From: Burkholderiales bacterium PBB6
GTDB lineage: Bacteria > Pseudomonadota > Gammaproteobacteria > Burkholderiales > Burkholderiaceae_C
Direction of reading: 5' to 3'
Length of the DNA: 64,000 nt
Assembly (NCBI GenBank): GCA_002255925.1
Contig: NKIH01000005.1
Location: 248,001 to 312,000 of the forward strand
Position numbers and translations under genes: made by a program
The notes under the pieces: generated by a model
Databases searched by the model: none
What the model was told of the DNA's origin: nothing
What the model saw: only the letters and a program-made list of their open reading frames with translations
In this document: piece after piece, positions 1-9,413 of the stretch
Numbering within the stretch: the stretch's first letter is position 1
Layout of the letters: every line of letters begins with the position of its first letter

Positions 1-389
1 AACTTCAAGGCCAGCATCAGCACCACACCCACGGTGGCGTAGCTGCCCACGCGGGAGTCCTTCATGATGGCCATCACGCGCTCTGGCGTGTAGCCGCCGC
101 CGAAGCCGTCGCAGCTGTCCGCGAAGCCGTCTTCGTGGAAGGCGCCGGTCAACATCACGCCAGCGGCCATGGCCAGCAGCACCGCCACGGCCGCCGGCCA
201 CGCCTGCATGGCGGCCAGCAAGACCCCAGCAGACACACCGCCCACCAACCAGCCCACCGTCGGGAAATGCCGGGCGGACCGGTTCAGTTGATCGGGCGAC
301 CAACCCACCCACATCGGCACCGGCACCCGCGTGAAGAACTGCAGCGCCGTGAAGAACAGGCGAAGCTCTTCCTTCAACGGCGCGATCAT
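1..389 (-). CDS. cobS: Adenosylcobinamide-GDP ribazoletransferase (cobalamin synthase), C-terminus outside window
   Basis: CobS is an inner-membrane enzyme that joins adenosylcobinamide-GDP to alpha-ribazole, the last assembly step of the lower loop of cobalamin. Seen here: the N-terminal motif FFTRVPVP near residue 15 and the family hallmark [16 protein letters not shown] around residues 83-100, followed by IMKDSRVG. The ATG at 389 overlaps the cobC stop as ATGA, so translation is probably coupled. About 129 codons are inside the window; the gene runs off the left edge, so membrane helices and C-terminus cannot be judged. It is the ninth gene of the riboswitch-led B12 operon. Confidence 0.93.
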   Translation of the reverse strand, partial: MIAPLKEELRLFFTALQFFTRVPVPMWVGWSPDQLNRSARHFPTVGWLVGGVSAGVLLAAMQAWPAAVAVLLAMAAGVMLTGAFHEDGFADSCDGFGGGYTPERVMAIMKDSRVGSYATVGVVLMLALK

Positions 390-1552
390 GCCGGCCGCTC
401 CTGGCGGTGGCTGCGCTGGCCGCCCACCTGCGCCCAGGCAGCGAACAAGGCGTCTTGTGCCGCCGGCGGCTGCGTCGATAACCTCAGCCAGCCGGGCATG
501 CCGAAGGAGCGCGCATCACGCAGCTTGATGCCGGCATCGCGCAGCAATTCGAGCCGACGCGGCACGTCGGCCACGGGCACTGGTGGGCGTGCCAGCCAGA
601 ACGGCGTCACCGTGTCGAGTTGCAGCCAACCCAACTCGTCCAGCCGCAAGCGCTGGCGCACTTGCCAGAGCCGCAGCTGCTGGCGCGCCTGCACCATCCA
701 GCCCTGGGTTTCAGGCAGAAGCCAGGCCTGCAGCATGCTCACGCCTTCGGCCGACATCACCCAGCTCGGGGCCAGCGCGGTCACCGCCCCCAGCACTGCC
801 GCGGGTGCGCTGCGCGGCGCCAGCAACATACCGGCGCGAATGCCAGTCAGGCCCAGGGCCTTGTTGGGGGTCATCAGTTGCCAGCATTGCTCGGCCACCG
901 GGGCCGGCACCGGGTCACTGCCCAGCAGGCGCAAAGGCTCATAGGCGCGGTCCAGCGCCAGCCAGGCGCCTTGCGTCTGCGCCAGGTCGGCCACGGCCTG
1001 CCATTCTTCAGCAGGCCAGCTGGCGCCGGTCGGGTTGTTGGGCTCGTTCAGCCAGACCAGCGCCGTGGCGCCGTCGCTGCGCAAGCCTTTCAACAAAGCC
1101 TGGGCGCTGGCATAACCACGTACCGGCAGGCCCAGCGCCTGCGCAGCAGCACGGTAGTCGCCATAGCCCGGCTCGGGCACCCACACCTGCCGGCGGCCCC
1201 GTTGCGCAGCGGCCAGGCTGAGACGGCGGATGGCCTCGCTGCTGCCCGCCGTGGTCAGCACCCGGCCGACCGCCATGGCGGCGCCGTCGCTGCCACGGTC
1301 AGCGGCCGCAGCCCAGGCCGTGCACAGGGCGGTGTACGAAGGGTCGGGGTATTGATGCCGCTGTGCCTTGGCCACCGCCTGCAGCACCGCGGGCGGTGCC
1401 TGCAAAGGGTTCGCATTCGTCGAGAAATCGAACTCGATCGGGCGGCCGTTGTCGGGGCCACCATGAATTGCAACGGGCGCCGCAGCGCTGGCGCCTGCAG
1501 AGGCAGCCACCTGCAAGATCCCTGACGACTGACGTTTCCATCCCAGGCGCAT
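386..1552 (-). CDS. cobC: Threonine-phosphate decarboxylase-like PLP enzyme (CobC/CobD family)
   Basis: Fold-type I aminotransferase-like enzyme, 388 residues. In B12 synthesis this family decarboxylates L-threonine-phosphate to (R)-1-amino-2-propanol phosphate, the linker attached by the next enzyme, CbiB. Visible: substrate-loop NEPNNPTG (169-176), the PLP-pyridine Asp in LALDRAYEP (D201) and the Schiff-base lysine in [10 protein letters not shown] (K231). The open frame extends upstream to 1957, but only the ATG at 1552 makes an ATGA overlap with the cbiB stop and gives a normal family length. Named cobC by the Pseudomonas convention (cobD in Salmonella). Confidence 0.9.
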   Translation of the reverse strand: MRLGWKRQSSGILQVAASAGASAAAPVAIHGGPDNGRPIEFDFSTNANPLQAPPAVLQAVAKAQRHQYPDPSYTALCTAWAAAADRGSDGAAMAVGRVLTTAGSSEAIRRLSLAAAQRGRRQVWVPEPGYGDYRAAAQALGLPVRGYASAQALLKGLRSDGATALVWLNEPNNPTGASWPAEEWQAVADLAQTQGAWLALDRAYEPLRLLGSDPVPAPVAEQCWQLMTPNKALGLTGIRAGMLLAPRSAPAAVLGAVTALAPSWVMSAEGVSMLQAWLLPETQGWMVQARQQLRLWQVRQRLRLDELGWLQLDTVTPFWLARPPVPVADVPRRLELLRDAGIKLRDARSFGMPGWLRLSTQPPAAQDALFAAWAQVGGQRSHRQERPA

Positions 1553-2673
1553 CACGCAGCCCCTTTGCATAAAGCACTGACCCAAGGCGTGCACGCAGGC
1601 ACACCCCGGGGCCATGAAAACATGAGCGAGGTTGACCAAGCGGGCCAACAGGCAAGCCATGACACCAGCGCTGCTGCCAACCCCATGCTGGCCACACCCA
1701 CGCGACGCACCAGCGCAGCGCAGATCAGCAGCGCAGCCTGCACATCGTGCGACTGCGGCGCACGCCCATCCTCGTTCAATAAATACACACCCGGCTTGGC
1801 CAGGCGCACACCCAGCAGCAGCGCCATCGCGCCCATCGGCCATCCGCCGTTGGGCGAAGGCGTCTGCCGGGCCAACGCGGGCAGCGCCCGCCACACGCCA
1901 CGCGGCGCCAACGGCCAGCACAACATCACCACCGCCGTGAGCCGCGCCGGCAGCCACGACAACACATCATCCGCCCGTGCCGCCCACTGGCCCATCCAGC
2001 GCCGGTGGTCTTTGTAGCCCCACATGGCGTCAGCCGTATTGGCGAAGCGGTAGACCGCGGCACCCGGCAGGCCCGCCAGGCAGAACCAGAACAGCGGCGC
2101 CACGACCGAGTCGTTCAGGTTTTCAGCCAGGGTCTCGATCGCGGCCTCACGAACCTCCGCCTCGCTCAAGGCACTGACGTCACGGCTGACGAGGCGTGAG
2201 AGCTGCGTGCGACCGGCCTGCAACGACACCTGCAAGGCGGCATCCACCGCCGCCACTTCATCGCGCAGCATGCGCCAGGCGAGCAAGGGTTTGAGCAGCA
2301 CACCAATCAACGATGCTGCCGCGACAGTGGCGAGCAGCGCAGCCCACGGTGCGCCCGGAGCTGCGGCCACGGCCGCCATCGCCAGATCCATCAAGGACGA
2401 CTGCGCCAATGCCGCCAAAGCGCCCACCAACAACGCACCCATCCACCACGCCAGCGTGCCACCCACCCAGGCGGCCACGGGCGCGAGCCGGCTCAGCCGG
2501 GCGGTGAACCAGCCCAGGTAGCGGCCCATCGCGACCACCGGGTGCCAATGCACCGGCGGCTCGCCCAGCCAGCGGTCAATCGCCAACGCCACCACCAGGG
2601 CCAGGCACACGCTCATCAGGTCGAGCGCCCACAGCGGCTCGATCATGGCGGTGGGCCCATCCACAGGCAGCAC
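1552..2673 (-). CDS. cbiB: Adenosylcobinamide-phosphate synthase CbiB/CobD
   Basis: Integral membrane enzyme that attaches aminopropanol (phosphate) to adenosylcobyric acid. The 373-residue product has the family N-terminus DRWLGEPPVHWHPVVAMG (positions about 33-50), several hydrophobic segments, and the conserved stretch LSEAEVREAAIETLAENLND. I chose the GTG at 2673 because GAGGA sits nine bases upstream; an ATG nine codons later (2646) has no comparable site. It starts 12 bases after the cobT stop and overlaps cobC by ATGA. Called cobD in Pseudomonas nomenclature. Confidence 0.92.
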   Translation of the reverse strand: MLPVDGPTAMIEPLWALDLMSVCLALVVALAIDRWLGEPPVHWHPVVAMGRYLGWFTARLSRLAPVAAWVGGTLAWWMGALLVGALAALAQSSLMDLAMAAVAAAPGAPWAALLATVAAASLIGVLLKPLLAWRMLRDEVAAVDAALQVSLQAGRTQLSRLVSRDVSALSEAEVREAAIETLAENLNDSVVAPLFWFCLAGLPGAAVYRFANTADAMWGYKDHRRWMGQWAARADDVLSWLPARLTAVVMLCWPLAPRGVWRALPALARQTPSPNGGWPMGAMALLLGVRLAKPGVYLLNEDGRAPQSHDVQAALLICAALVRRVGVASMGLAAALVSWLACWPAWSTSLMFSWPRGVPACTPWVSALCKGAA

Positions 2674-2685
2674 GGAGTGGCGTCC

Positions 2686-3726
2686 TCAGTCCCGGCCCGA
2701 CACGCCGGCCTGGGCGAAGCTGGCCATGTCGCAGAGCACCGCGCACGCCGCACGCAGCAGCGGCACCGCCAGCACAGCGCCGGTGCCTTCGCCCAGCCGC
2801 AGGTCGAGGTGCAGCAAGGCGCTGCCGCCCAGGGCCTGCAACATGGCCGCATGGCCGGCTTCTGCGGACTGGTGGGCAAACACCGCATGGTCGATCACGG
2901 CCGGCGCCAGGGCCTTGGCCGCGAGCAAGGCGCTGCTGGTGATGAAACCGTCGATCACCAGCACCAGGCCAGCTTCGGCCGCGCCCAGCATGGCGCCGGC
3001 CATCATGGCGATTTCGAAGCCGCCGTATTCCTGCAACGCCAAACGCCCGTCCGTCAGCGTGCCGGTGCGGGCAGCGGCGCGCTCCAGCACCTGCAGCTTG
3101 TGGCGCAGGCCGGCGTCGTCCAGGCCCGTGCCCCGCCCTACCGCCGCAGCCAAAGGCACACCAGCCAGCTTGTGCAGCAGCATCGACGCCGCGCTGGTAT
3201 TGGCAATGCCCATTTCGCCAAAGGCCAGCACCTGGCAACCTTCGTTGGCCGCCTCGCGGGCCAGGCTGCGGCCCCGCTCCAGGGCCTCATCCAGCTGCGC
3301 GGCCGACATGGCCGGCTCCAGCGCAAAGTTGCGGGTGCCCATGGCCACCTTGGCATGCACCATGCCCGGCGCACCGGCAAAGTCATGGTTCACGCCGGCA
3401 TCCACCACCTGCACCGTCACACCCAGGGTGCGCGCCAGCACGTTGACGGCCGCACCGCCGCCCAGGAAGTTCATGACCATCTGCCAGGTCACTTCCTGCG
3501 GATAGGCGCTCACGCCTTCATGCGCCACACCGTGGTCACCGGCAAACACCATGACGCGCGGCGCCTGCACCGTCGGCCGCAGCGTGCCCTGGATGCGGCC
3601 GATCTGCAGCGCCAGCGCCTCGATGCGGCCAAGCGCGCCGAGCGGCTTGGTCTTGTTGTCGATCGCGTGGTGCAACTCGGCGTCCAGCGAGGTGGACACC
3701 GGCATGATGTGGAAAGGCAAGCTCAT
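2686..3726 (-). CDS. cobT: Nicotinate-nucleotide--dimethylbenzimidazole phosphoribosyltransferase
   Basis: Cytoplasmic enzyme that activates the lower-ligand base as alpha-ribazole phosphate. 346 residues, normal length. Diagnostic motifs are [12 protein letters not shown] near residue 25, [20 protein letters not shown] near 65-84, [13 protein letters not shown] near 90, and the catalytic glutamate in RLGEGTGA (E313). The start codon follows the cobO stop with a single intervening base, so the two are translationally linked. Presence of cobT with cobS, cbiB and cobC shows the operon can finish cobalamin from salvaged or late intermediates. Confidence 0.97.
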   Translation of the reverse strand: MSLPFHIMPVSTSLDAELHHAIDNKTKPLGALGRIEALALQIGRIQGTLRPTVQAPRVMVFAGDHGVAHEGVSAYPQEVTWQMVMNFLGGGAAVNVLARTLGVTVQVVDAGVNHDFAGAPGMVHAKVAMGTRNFALEPAMSAAQLDEALERGRSLAREAANEGCQVLAFGEMGIANTSAASMLLHKLAGVPLAAAVGRGTGLDDAGLRHKLQVLERAAARTGTLTDGRLALQEYGGFEIAMMAGAMLGAAEAGLVLVIDGFITSSALLAAKALAPAVIDHAVFAHQSAEAGHAAMLQALGGSALLHLDLRLGEGTGAVLAVPLLRAACAVLCDMASFAQAGVSGRD

Positions 3727-3727
3727 C

Positions 3728-4354
3728 TCAATACTCCAGGCCGGCCTGCGCGCGGATGCCTTGCTTGAAGGCGTGCTTGACCACCTTGACCTCGCTCACC
3801 GTGTGAGCCAGGTCGATCAACTCAGGGGGCGCACCGCGGCCGGTCACCACCACGTGCTGCATGGATGGGCGCGCTGCGATATCCGCCAGCACGCTGGCCG
3901 TGTTCAGGTATTCCTTGGCCAGCACGATGTTCAATTCATCGAGCACCACCAGCCCCACGTCTTCGCGCTGCAGCAGGCCGCGGGCGATGTTCCAGCCGGC
4001 CTCGGCGCGCTCGATGTCGCGGGCGCGGTTCTGGGTTTCCCAGGTAAAGCCTTCGCCGGTGACGTGATATTCCACCTCGTCAGGGAAGCGGCGGTAAAAG
4101 CGCTCCTCACCCGTGGGCGTGGCGCCCTTGATGAACTGCACTACCCCGACCTTCATGCCATGGCCGAGTGAGCGTGCCACCATGCCGAAAGCCGAGCTGC
4201 TCTTGGCCTTGCCCGGGCCGGTGATGACCAGCAGCACGCCGCAGTCGGTGTCAGCCGCCGCGATGCGGGCGTCCACCGCCGCCTTGGTCTTGATCATCTT
4301 GGCCTGGTGGCGCGCTTCAATGCTCTCTGCGGAGGTGTCTTGTTCGGTGCTCAT
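3728..4354 (-). CDS. cobO: Cob(I)yrinic acid a,c-diamide adenosyltransferase (CobO/BtuR type)
   Basis: ATP:corrinoid adenosyltransferase of the CobA/CobO/BtuR P-loop family, 208 residues; it makes the 5'-deoxyadenosyl upper ligand. The body is typical ([35 protein letters not shown]). The P-loop at residues 46-52 reads GPGKAKS rather than the usual GNGKGKS/T, keeping the lysine and hydroxyl residue but replacing Asn by Pro and Gly by Ala; I checked this against the base sequence. It lies between btuD (88-base gap) and cobT. The activity assignment rests on family membership; whether the altered loop matters is unknown. Confidence 0.93.
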   Translation of the reverse strand: MSTEQDTSAESIEARHQAKMIKTKAAVDARIAAADTDCGVLLVITGPGKAKSSSAFGMVARSLGHGMKVGVVQFIKGATPTGEERFYRRFPDEVEYHVTGEGFTWETQNRARDIERAEAGWNIARGLLQREDVGLVVLDELNIVLAKEYLNTASVLADIAARPSMQHVVVTGRGAPPELIDLAHTVSEVKVVKHAFKQGIRAQAGLEY

Positions 4355-4442
4355 GGCTTTAGTCCTCGGGAAACGGGTTCAACTCGTGCATCTGATCAAA
4401 CGGGGCGGGCCGGCAGGCAACACCCACGGGGGCCTTGGCAGC

Positions 4443-5249
4443 TCAAGCCGGCAACCACCAGCGCTGGCCTTGGGCTTCCACCGCACGCAAAGGGTGGCCA
4501 AACGCGGCGCTCAAATGGGCCTCGGTCATCACCTCGCCCACAGGCCCGGCCAGCGCAGCACCATTGCCGGTCAACAGCACCGCGTGCGTCGCCACGCGTT
4601 GCGCCAGGCTCAGGTCATGCACCGACATCACCACCGCGCGGCCGCGCTGCAGCACTTCGTCTTGCAAGAGCGCCAGCACACGCAGCTGCTGCGCCAGGTC
4701 CAGGTGGGCCAGGGGCTCGTCCAGCAAGGCCAGCGGCGGGTCTTGCGTCAACAAGGTGGCCAGCGCCACCCGCTGGCGTTCACCACCCGACAGTGTGGTG
4801 ACGTCACGCTGCGCCATCTCTGCCAGGCCCACACGCGCCAGGGCTTGCTGCGCCAGGGCAAGGTCGGCATCACCTTCCCAATGCCAGCGCGACAGGTGCG
4901 GGTGACGGCCCTGCAGCACCACGTCCAGCACCGGCGCGCTGAACGCGTCCTGCACCTGCTGGGGCACCAGGCCGCGCCAGCAGGCGCGCTCGCTCAAGGG
5001 CCAGGCGTTCAAGGGTCGACCACCGAGGTGCACCTCGCCGGCCTGAGGCGCACGCGCGCCGGCCAGCGTATGCAGCAGCTGTGTCTTGCCGGCGCCATTC
5101 GGGCCGAGCAGGCACCAGAACTGGCCGGGCAAGACCTGCATCGACAAGCCGCTGAACAGGCAGCGCGGCACAGCACCCGCCTGGGGCACCTCCACGCGCA
5201 AGGCCTGCACATTCAGCAGCGCGGTTTGGACGGGCGTCGCGGTGCTCAT
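4443..5249 (-). CDS. btuD: ABC transporter ATP-binding protein, vitamin B12 importer
   Basis: 268-residue nucleotide-binding subunit of a FecCD/BtuCD-type importer. Walker A GPNGAGKT (49-56), Q-loop in GLVPQQ, signature LSGGERQ (153-159), Walker B LALLDEP (173-179) and switch histidine in MSVHDLSL are all intact, so ATPase activity is expected. Its start overlaps the btuC stop by ATGA. Position between btuC and cobO, behind btuB and tonB, supports cobalamin as substrate. Siderophore importers share the same fold, so specificity comes from context rather than from the sequence. Confidence 0.92.
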   Translation of the reverse strand: MSTATPVQTALLNVQALRVEVPQAGAVPRCLFSGLSMQVLPGQFWCLLGPNGAGKTQLLHTLAGARAPQAGEVHLGGRPLNAWPLSERACWRGLVPQQVQDAFSAPVLDVVLQGRHPHLSRWHWEGDADLALAQQALARVGLAEMAQRDVTTLSGGERQRVALATLLTQDPPLALLDEPLAHLDLAQQLRVLALLQDEVLQRGRAVVMSVHDLSLAQRVATHAVLLTGNGAALAGPVGEVMTEAHLSAAFGHPLRAVEAQGQRWWLPA

Positions 5250-6265
5250 CGGCGGGCCCCGCGTCGCAGCAGCAGGATGAAGGTCGGCGCGCCCACCAGG
5301 GCAGTGATCACGCCCACCGGCAGTTGCAGCGGCGCTGCAATCGTGCGGGCCACCGTGTCGGCTGCCAGCAGGAAGGCGCCGCCCGCCAAGGCGCTGGCCG
5401 GCAGCAGCAGGCGCTGGTCATTGCCGATCAACAGGCGCAGGGCATGTGGCACCACCAACCCGACAAAACCCACCGTGCCAGCAGTGGCCACGGCCAGCGC
5501 CGCCGCCAGTGACGCCGCCACGTAGATGACGCCGCGCACACGCGCCACCGGCACGCCCAGCATCTGCGCCGGGCCGGGCCCGCGCAGCAGCAAATTCAAC
5601 TCGCGGCCCAGTGGCCACAGCAGCACACACAGCAAGGGCGGCGCCAGCAGCACCGGCCACGGCATGTCTGCGCCTGACAAATCGCCCAGCATCCAGAACA
5701 GCATGCCGCGCAGCCGCTCACCTGGGGCCAGCGTCAACAACAGGCTCACACCGGCCATGCTGATGGATGACACCATCACGCCGGTGAGCAACAACCTGGG
5801 CGAGCCGTCCTGGCTGCTCACGGCATCGATCCGGCCCATGTCATGGTGGGCCAGCACAAAGACGACCAGCACCACCGCCAGCGCACCGCCAAACGCCCCC
5901 AGGTGCACCAGCCACACGCCGCAGCCCAGCGCCAGCGCGCTCAAGGCGCCAAGGGCCGCACCGCCGGACAAACCCAGCACATACGGGTCAGCCAGCGGGT
6001 TGCGCAGCAGCACCTGCATCAAGGCGCCGGCCAGGGCCAGCAGCGCGCCGGTGGTCATCGCAGCCAAGGCACGAGGCAGGCGCAGGCGGTGGACGATGTC
6101 GGCCTCCGCGCTGTCGTCGGGCTGGAACAACCAGCCGGGCAGTTGTCTCAGGGGCAGGTTCGACGACCCGCTGGCCAGCGCCCACAGCAGCACCGCCGCC
6201 AGCAACACCATCAGCAGCCCCAGCACCGTCCAGGGGCGTGCGCCCCAGCGTTGCGACACCCTCAT
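5246..6265 (-). CDS. btuC: ABC transporter permease, FecCD family, vitamin B12 importer
   Basis: Polytopic inner-membrane permease of 339 residues in the FecCD/BtuC family, expected to form a homodimer with two BtuD subunits. Family landmarks: RLPRALAAMTTGALLALAGA near residues 63-82, NPLADPYVLGLSGGAALGA near 90-108, and GTVGFVGLVVPHALR near 270, a coupling-helix region that contacts the ATPase. Overlaps both tonB and btuD by four bases (ATGA). No periplasmic binding protein (btuF) is next to it in this window. Confidence 0.93.
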   Translation of the reverse strand: MRVSQRWGARPWTVLGLLMVLLAAVLLWALASGSSNLPLRQLPGWLFQPDDSAEADIVHRLRLPRALAAMTTGALLALAGALMQVLLRNPLADPYVLGLSGGAALGALSALALGCGVWLVHLGAFGGALAVVLVVFVLAHHDMGRIDAVSSQDGSPRLLLTGVMVSSISMAGVSLLLTLAPGERLRGMLFWMLGDLSGADMPWPVLLAPPLLCVLLWPLGRELNLLLRGPGPAQMLGVPVARVRGVIYVAASLAAALAVATAGTVGFVGLVVPHALRLLIGNDQRLLLPASALAGGAFLLAADTVARTIAAPLQLPVGVITALVGAPTFILLLRRGARR

Positions 6266-7134
6266 CGGGCCACCTCGGCCAAGGTGGTTTGCTGCACCGG
6301 CCCGTCGAGACGGAAGTGCAGGGTCACGGTCACCGAGGCCGAGACAGGCTCAGCGCCGCGCAGGGCGGGCTGGTAGCGCCAGGCGCGAACCGCATCGCGG
6401 GCCGCCACATCCAGCACCGCGACGCCACTGCGCCGCAGCCACTGCACCGAGCGCACGCGGCCCTGCTCGTCCACCTGCAACACCATCGCCACGGCGCCTT
6501 GCAGATGATCTTCGCGTGCGGCCTCGGGGTAGCTTGGCAAGGTGTTGGAGGCGACGGCCACGGGGGCGCGAAGCGGCAGCGCGTCGCCAGGCTGGCCGGG
6601 CTGCGCCGCCGGGGGCGCAGAAGCAGCATGAGCCCATGCCGAGCCAACCGCCGAAGAACGATCCGCGCCGGCTCGCGAAGCGACTGCAGAAGCCGAAGCG
6701 GCCGTCAAACCAGCCTCAGGCGTGGCGATCGGCGTGGCCCCCACGGCTGCCGGTGGAATAGACACAGCGGTCGACACCGTCTTCACCGCCCCCTGCCCAG
6801 GCTGGGCCGCTTTTGCAGCCGGCATCAACGCATCAACGGCCAGCGGCTTGGCCGACACCGACGGCAGCACTACCTTCGCCGCTCCGTCATCAGGCAACAG
6901 ACGCAGGTAGGTGATGCGCTCGCCAGAAGGACTCGCCCCTTCAGCTTGCGCAACGCCTTTTGCGCCCTCTGCCGCCGCGGCAAAGAGGCGCGGGGACGAA
7001 GACTGAAGGGCCAGGGCCATCACCCAGCCGTGCACACACAGCACCGCCAGCGCCAGGCCGGGTTGCGGCCGTCGACGCGCCCATCTGCTGAAGGCGGCTG
7101 GCCTGAACAGCGGGATGGAGGTGAGTGTCTGCAT
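6262..7134 (-). CDS. tonB: TonB-family energy transducer
   Basis: Periplasm-spanning energy transducer that links ExbB/ExbD to outer-membrane receptors. The 290-residue product has an N-terminal membrane anchor (LALAVLCVHGWVMALALQ, about 30-47), a long Ala/Pro-rich linker, and a C-terminal TonB domain with SYPEAAREDHLQGAV, VDEQGRVRSV and AWRYQPAL. The frame is open to 7272 but that would run through the end of btuB, so the ATG at 7134, 38 bases after the btuB stop, is preferred. Placement behind btuB suggests a TonB dedicated to B12 uptake; exbB and exbD are not in the window. Confidence 0.88.
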   Translation of the reverse strand: MQTLTSIPLFRPAAFSRWARRRPQPGLALAVLCVHGWVMALALQSSSPRLFAAAAEGAKGVAQAEGASPSGERITYLRLLPDDGAAKVVLPSVSAKPLAVDALMPAAKAAQPGQGAVKTVSTAVSIPPAAVGATPIATPEAGLTAASASAVASRAGADRSSAVGSAWAHAASAPPAAQPGQPGDALPLRAPVAVASNTLPSYPEAAREDHLQGAVAMVLQVDEQGRVRSVQWLRRSGVAVLDVAARDAVRAWRYQPALRGAEPVSASVTVTLHFRLDGPVQQTTLAEVAR

Positions 7135-7171
7135 GACAGGGCGATGCCGCTGGCTCAAACTTTCAAGCGGC

Positions 7172-9007
7172 TCAGAGCGCCGGCGTCCAGCGCAGGCTGA
7201 TCTGCGACGCCCGGCCCGGCGAGGCATATCCGATGGCCGTGGTGTAGGACTTGTTGGCCAGATTGGCCACACGCCCTTCCAGTTGCCATTCCGGCGTCAG
7301 TCGCCAGTTGGCGAATGCAGCCAGCAGGCCATAACCACCCATGCGCGAGGTGGCCGACTCACTGGCCGAGTCGAAGCGCTCGCCGACCAGGGTCCAGTCA
7401 GCGCCCACGCCCACCGCACCGATCTGGTGGGTCAGGTGCACGCCGGCATATTCACGGGCGCGGCGGCGCAGCTGCATGCCGGTGTCGCGGTTCTCGGGGT
7501 TCTGCACGGTGGCATTCAGCTTCACGCGGGTGTTGTCGCCCAGTGCGCCAGCCGCCGTGAACACCAGACCGCGGTTGCCTGCCTTGGCCACATTCGCCGG
7601 GTCGTAGGTCGGCGGCGCGTAATCAATCAGGTCACGCAGGTGGTTGTCGAACAGCGTGGCGCCAAACTGCCAGCCGGCGACGGTGGCGTCAGTGCCCAGC
7701 TCGAAGTTGGTCGAACGCTCAGGCTGCAGCGCCGGGTTGCCGAAACCCGGGTAGTACAGAAGGTTGAAGCTCGGGGCGCGGAAGGCCGTGCCGGCCGAGG
7801 CGCGCAGGCGCCAGGTGCTGTCTACCTGCCAGGCCGTGGCCAGCTGCGCGGTGGTGTGATTGCCGAACTGGCTGTTGCGGTCATGGCGCGCATCAGCCTG
7901 CACCGACACCGCACCGATCACCGTACGCCAGCCCAGCAGGCCGCTGCTCACGCGGCGCGAGGTCACGTCATAGGCCGTGTCGCTGTCCACCGACTGGCGC
8001 AGCCACTCCGCGCCAGCCGTCAAGGTACCGCCGCCCACATTGACGCGGTTGATCCAGCTGGCCTGGTCCTGAACGGAATCGATGTGGCCCGTGGTGGCGG
8101 TGACCGTTTCACCCTTGTCCCAGGTACGGCCCACACGCACTTCGCTGTTGACGCCTTCCAGCAGCGGGCCTTGCCATTGCAGGGCGGCCAGCTGGGTTTG
8201 CTGGTTCGTGTAGGTGTCGAGGGTCTTGCTGCCGTCATAGTGCAGCTTGCCCGAGGTGCGCAGCCAATGGGCGCTCACCTGGTGGCCACCGCCCAGTTGC
8301 TGCACGACACGCGCATTGGCGCCTCGCTGCAGGAAGCCGTCGCGGTCGGGGTTGTAGCTGAAGGTGTTGGCCGGGGTGGTGACGTTGAAGCCATCGGTGC
8401 TCAACACATTGGCGCCCAGGCTGATGTCGGTATCGCCGTGGCGGGCCACGTAGCTGCCCGACAGCTGACGCAGACCATCGTTGCCGGCCGTGACCAGCAC
8501 GCTGGCACCCGGCGAGCGCTTGGCGCCCTTGGTGAAGATCTGGATCACGCCGCCGATGGCGTCAGCGCCATACAGGCTGCTGGACGGACCGGCCAGCACT
8601 TCCACGCGCTCGATCAGCGCGAGAGGAATCGATTCCAGCGACGCCGAACCCAGCGTGACCGAGCCGATGCGCACGCCGTCCAGCAGCACCACGGTGTGGT
8701 CGCTGTTGGCGCCGCGCATGAACACGCTCGATGAGTGGCCGATGCCGCCATTGCTGGTGACTTCCACACCGCCGAGCGTGCGCAGCAAGTCAGTCAATGA
8801 GCCAGCGCCGGATTGGCGAATGTCCTCGGCGGTGATGACCTGGACAGGGCGCACCTGGGTGCCCAGAGCCTGCACGGCGCGGGCGGCCGTCACGACATAG
8901 TCGGTGCCGGTGTCCGTAGCGGAGGAGGAAGACGAAGACGATTGGGCCGTTGCCAGCGCATGGGCGCTCAGCAACACGGCCAGCGCGACAGGCGTGCGCA
9001 GGAACAT
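7172..9007 (-). CDS. btuB: TonB-dependent vitamin B12 receptor
   Basis: Outer-membrane TonB-dependent receptor of 611 residues that imports cobalamin. It has a signal peptide (FLRTPVALAVLLSAHALATA), a TonB-box-like DYVVTAAR, a plug domain with VQVITAEDIRQSGAG, VFMRGANSDHTVVLLDG, VEVLAGPSSSLYGADAIGG and VIQIFTKG, then a beta-barrel ending in ISLRWTPAL. The plug sequence matches the BtuB subgroup. The frame stays open to 9352, but that extension is riboswitch sequence; the ATG at 9007 starts the signal peptide. First gene of the operon and the direct output of the cobalamin riboswitch. Confidence 0.93.
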   Translation of the reverse strand: MFLRTPVALAVLLSAHALATAQSSSSSSSATDTGTDYVVTAARAVQALGTQVRPVQVITAEDIRQSGAGSLTDLLRTLGGVEVTSNGGIGHSSSVFMRGANSDHTVVLLDGVRIGSVTLGSASLESIPLALIERVEVLAGPSSSLYGADAIGGVIQIFTKGAKRSPGASVLVTAGNDGLRQLSGSYVARHGDTDISLGANVLSTDGFNVTTPANTFSYNPDRDGFLQRGANARVVQQLGGGHQVSAHWLRTSGKLHYDGSKTLDTYTNQQTQLAALQWQGPLLEGVNSEVRVGRTWDKGETVTATTGHIDSVQDQASWINRVNVGGGTLTAGAEWLRQSVDSDTAYDVTSRRVSSGLLGWRTVIGAVSVQADARHDRNSQFGNHTTAQLATAWQVDSTWRLRASAGTAFRAPSFNLLYYPGFGNPALQPERSTNFELGTDATVAGWQFGATLFDNHLRDLIDYAPPTYDPANVAKAGNRGLVFTAAGALGDNTRVKLNATVQNPENRDTGMQLRRRAREYAGVHLTHQIGAVGVGADWTLVGERFDSASESATSRMGGYGLLAAFANWRLTPEWQLEGRVANLANKSYTTAIGYASPGRASQISLRWTPAL

Positions 9008-9140
9008 GATGAGTGGACTCTTGAGAAGGCCACCCCGATCCGGGAATGAAGGAAACGGACGCAGGGAAGCACTCGCGGCGGCCCGCTTCCCCGCAGGCAT
9101 CCGCACACATGGCCCGACTGCTTGCGCAGTCAGACCCCCT

Positions 9141-9375
9141 GTTGGCCGGTATCCGGGCTGGCGGAGACAACCTGCGCCGTCTTCCCAAAAACCTGCTGAT
9201 CGGCGGTGTGCCGAAGCCTGGGCTTTCAGTGACGATGGGCGCAAGCGGAGGTTGTTTGACGACCTCGTCCGCTTACCGTTGCGGGGGCAGCGCAGGTTGG
9301 GATCGCCCCGTGGGGGTTCACCTTCCTGCTTCCCGTTTACCCCACATAACAACGAAGCATCATGCGGGCACCAAC
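9141..9375 (-). ncRNA. Cobalamin (AdoCbl) riboswitch
   Basis: Read on the minus strand, the leader of btuB contains the conserved cobalamin-aptamer blocks in order: GGTGCC near the 5' end, GGGAAGCAGG, a GCTGCCCCCGCAAC block followed by GGTAAGCGG, GTCACTG (B12-box-like), TTTTTGGGAAGACGG, and a closing AGCCCGGATACCGGCC. GTTGG at the 5' end pairs with CCAAC at the 3' end as P1. Between aptamer and btuB lie a perfect 6-bp hairpin at 9116-9131 and a GGGAAGC/GCTTCCC stem at 9064-9091, candidates for the expression platform. It should repress btuB and the downstream operon when cobalamin is plentiful. Confidence 0.93.
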
Positions 9376-9413
9376 GGCGTGAAGTTTATCACCGCATCGC
9401 TTGCACGAGGCTG

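Noticed and set aside
7115-8734. 539-codon plus-strand frame opposite btuB
   Set aside because: Composition is a shadow of the receptor gene; the minus strand shows plug and barrel motifs plus the riboswitch.
9008-9352. N-terminal extension of btuB in the open frame
   Set aside because: These codons are riboswitch and leader sequence; the signal peptide starts at 9007.
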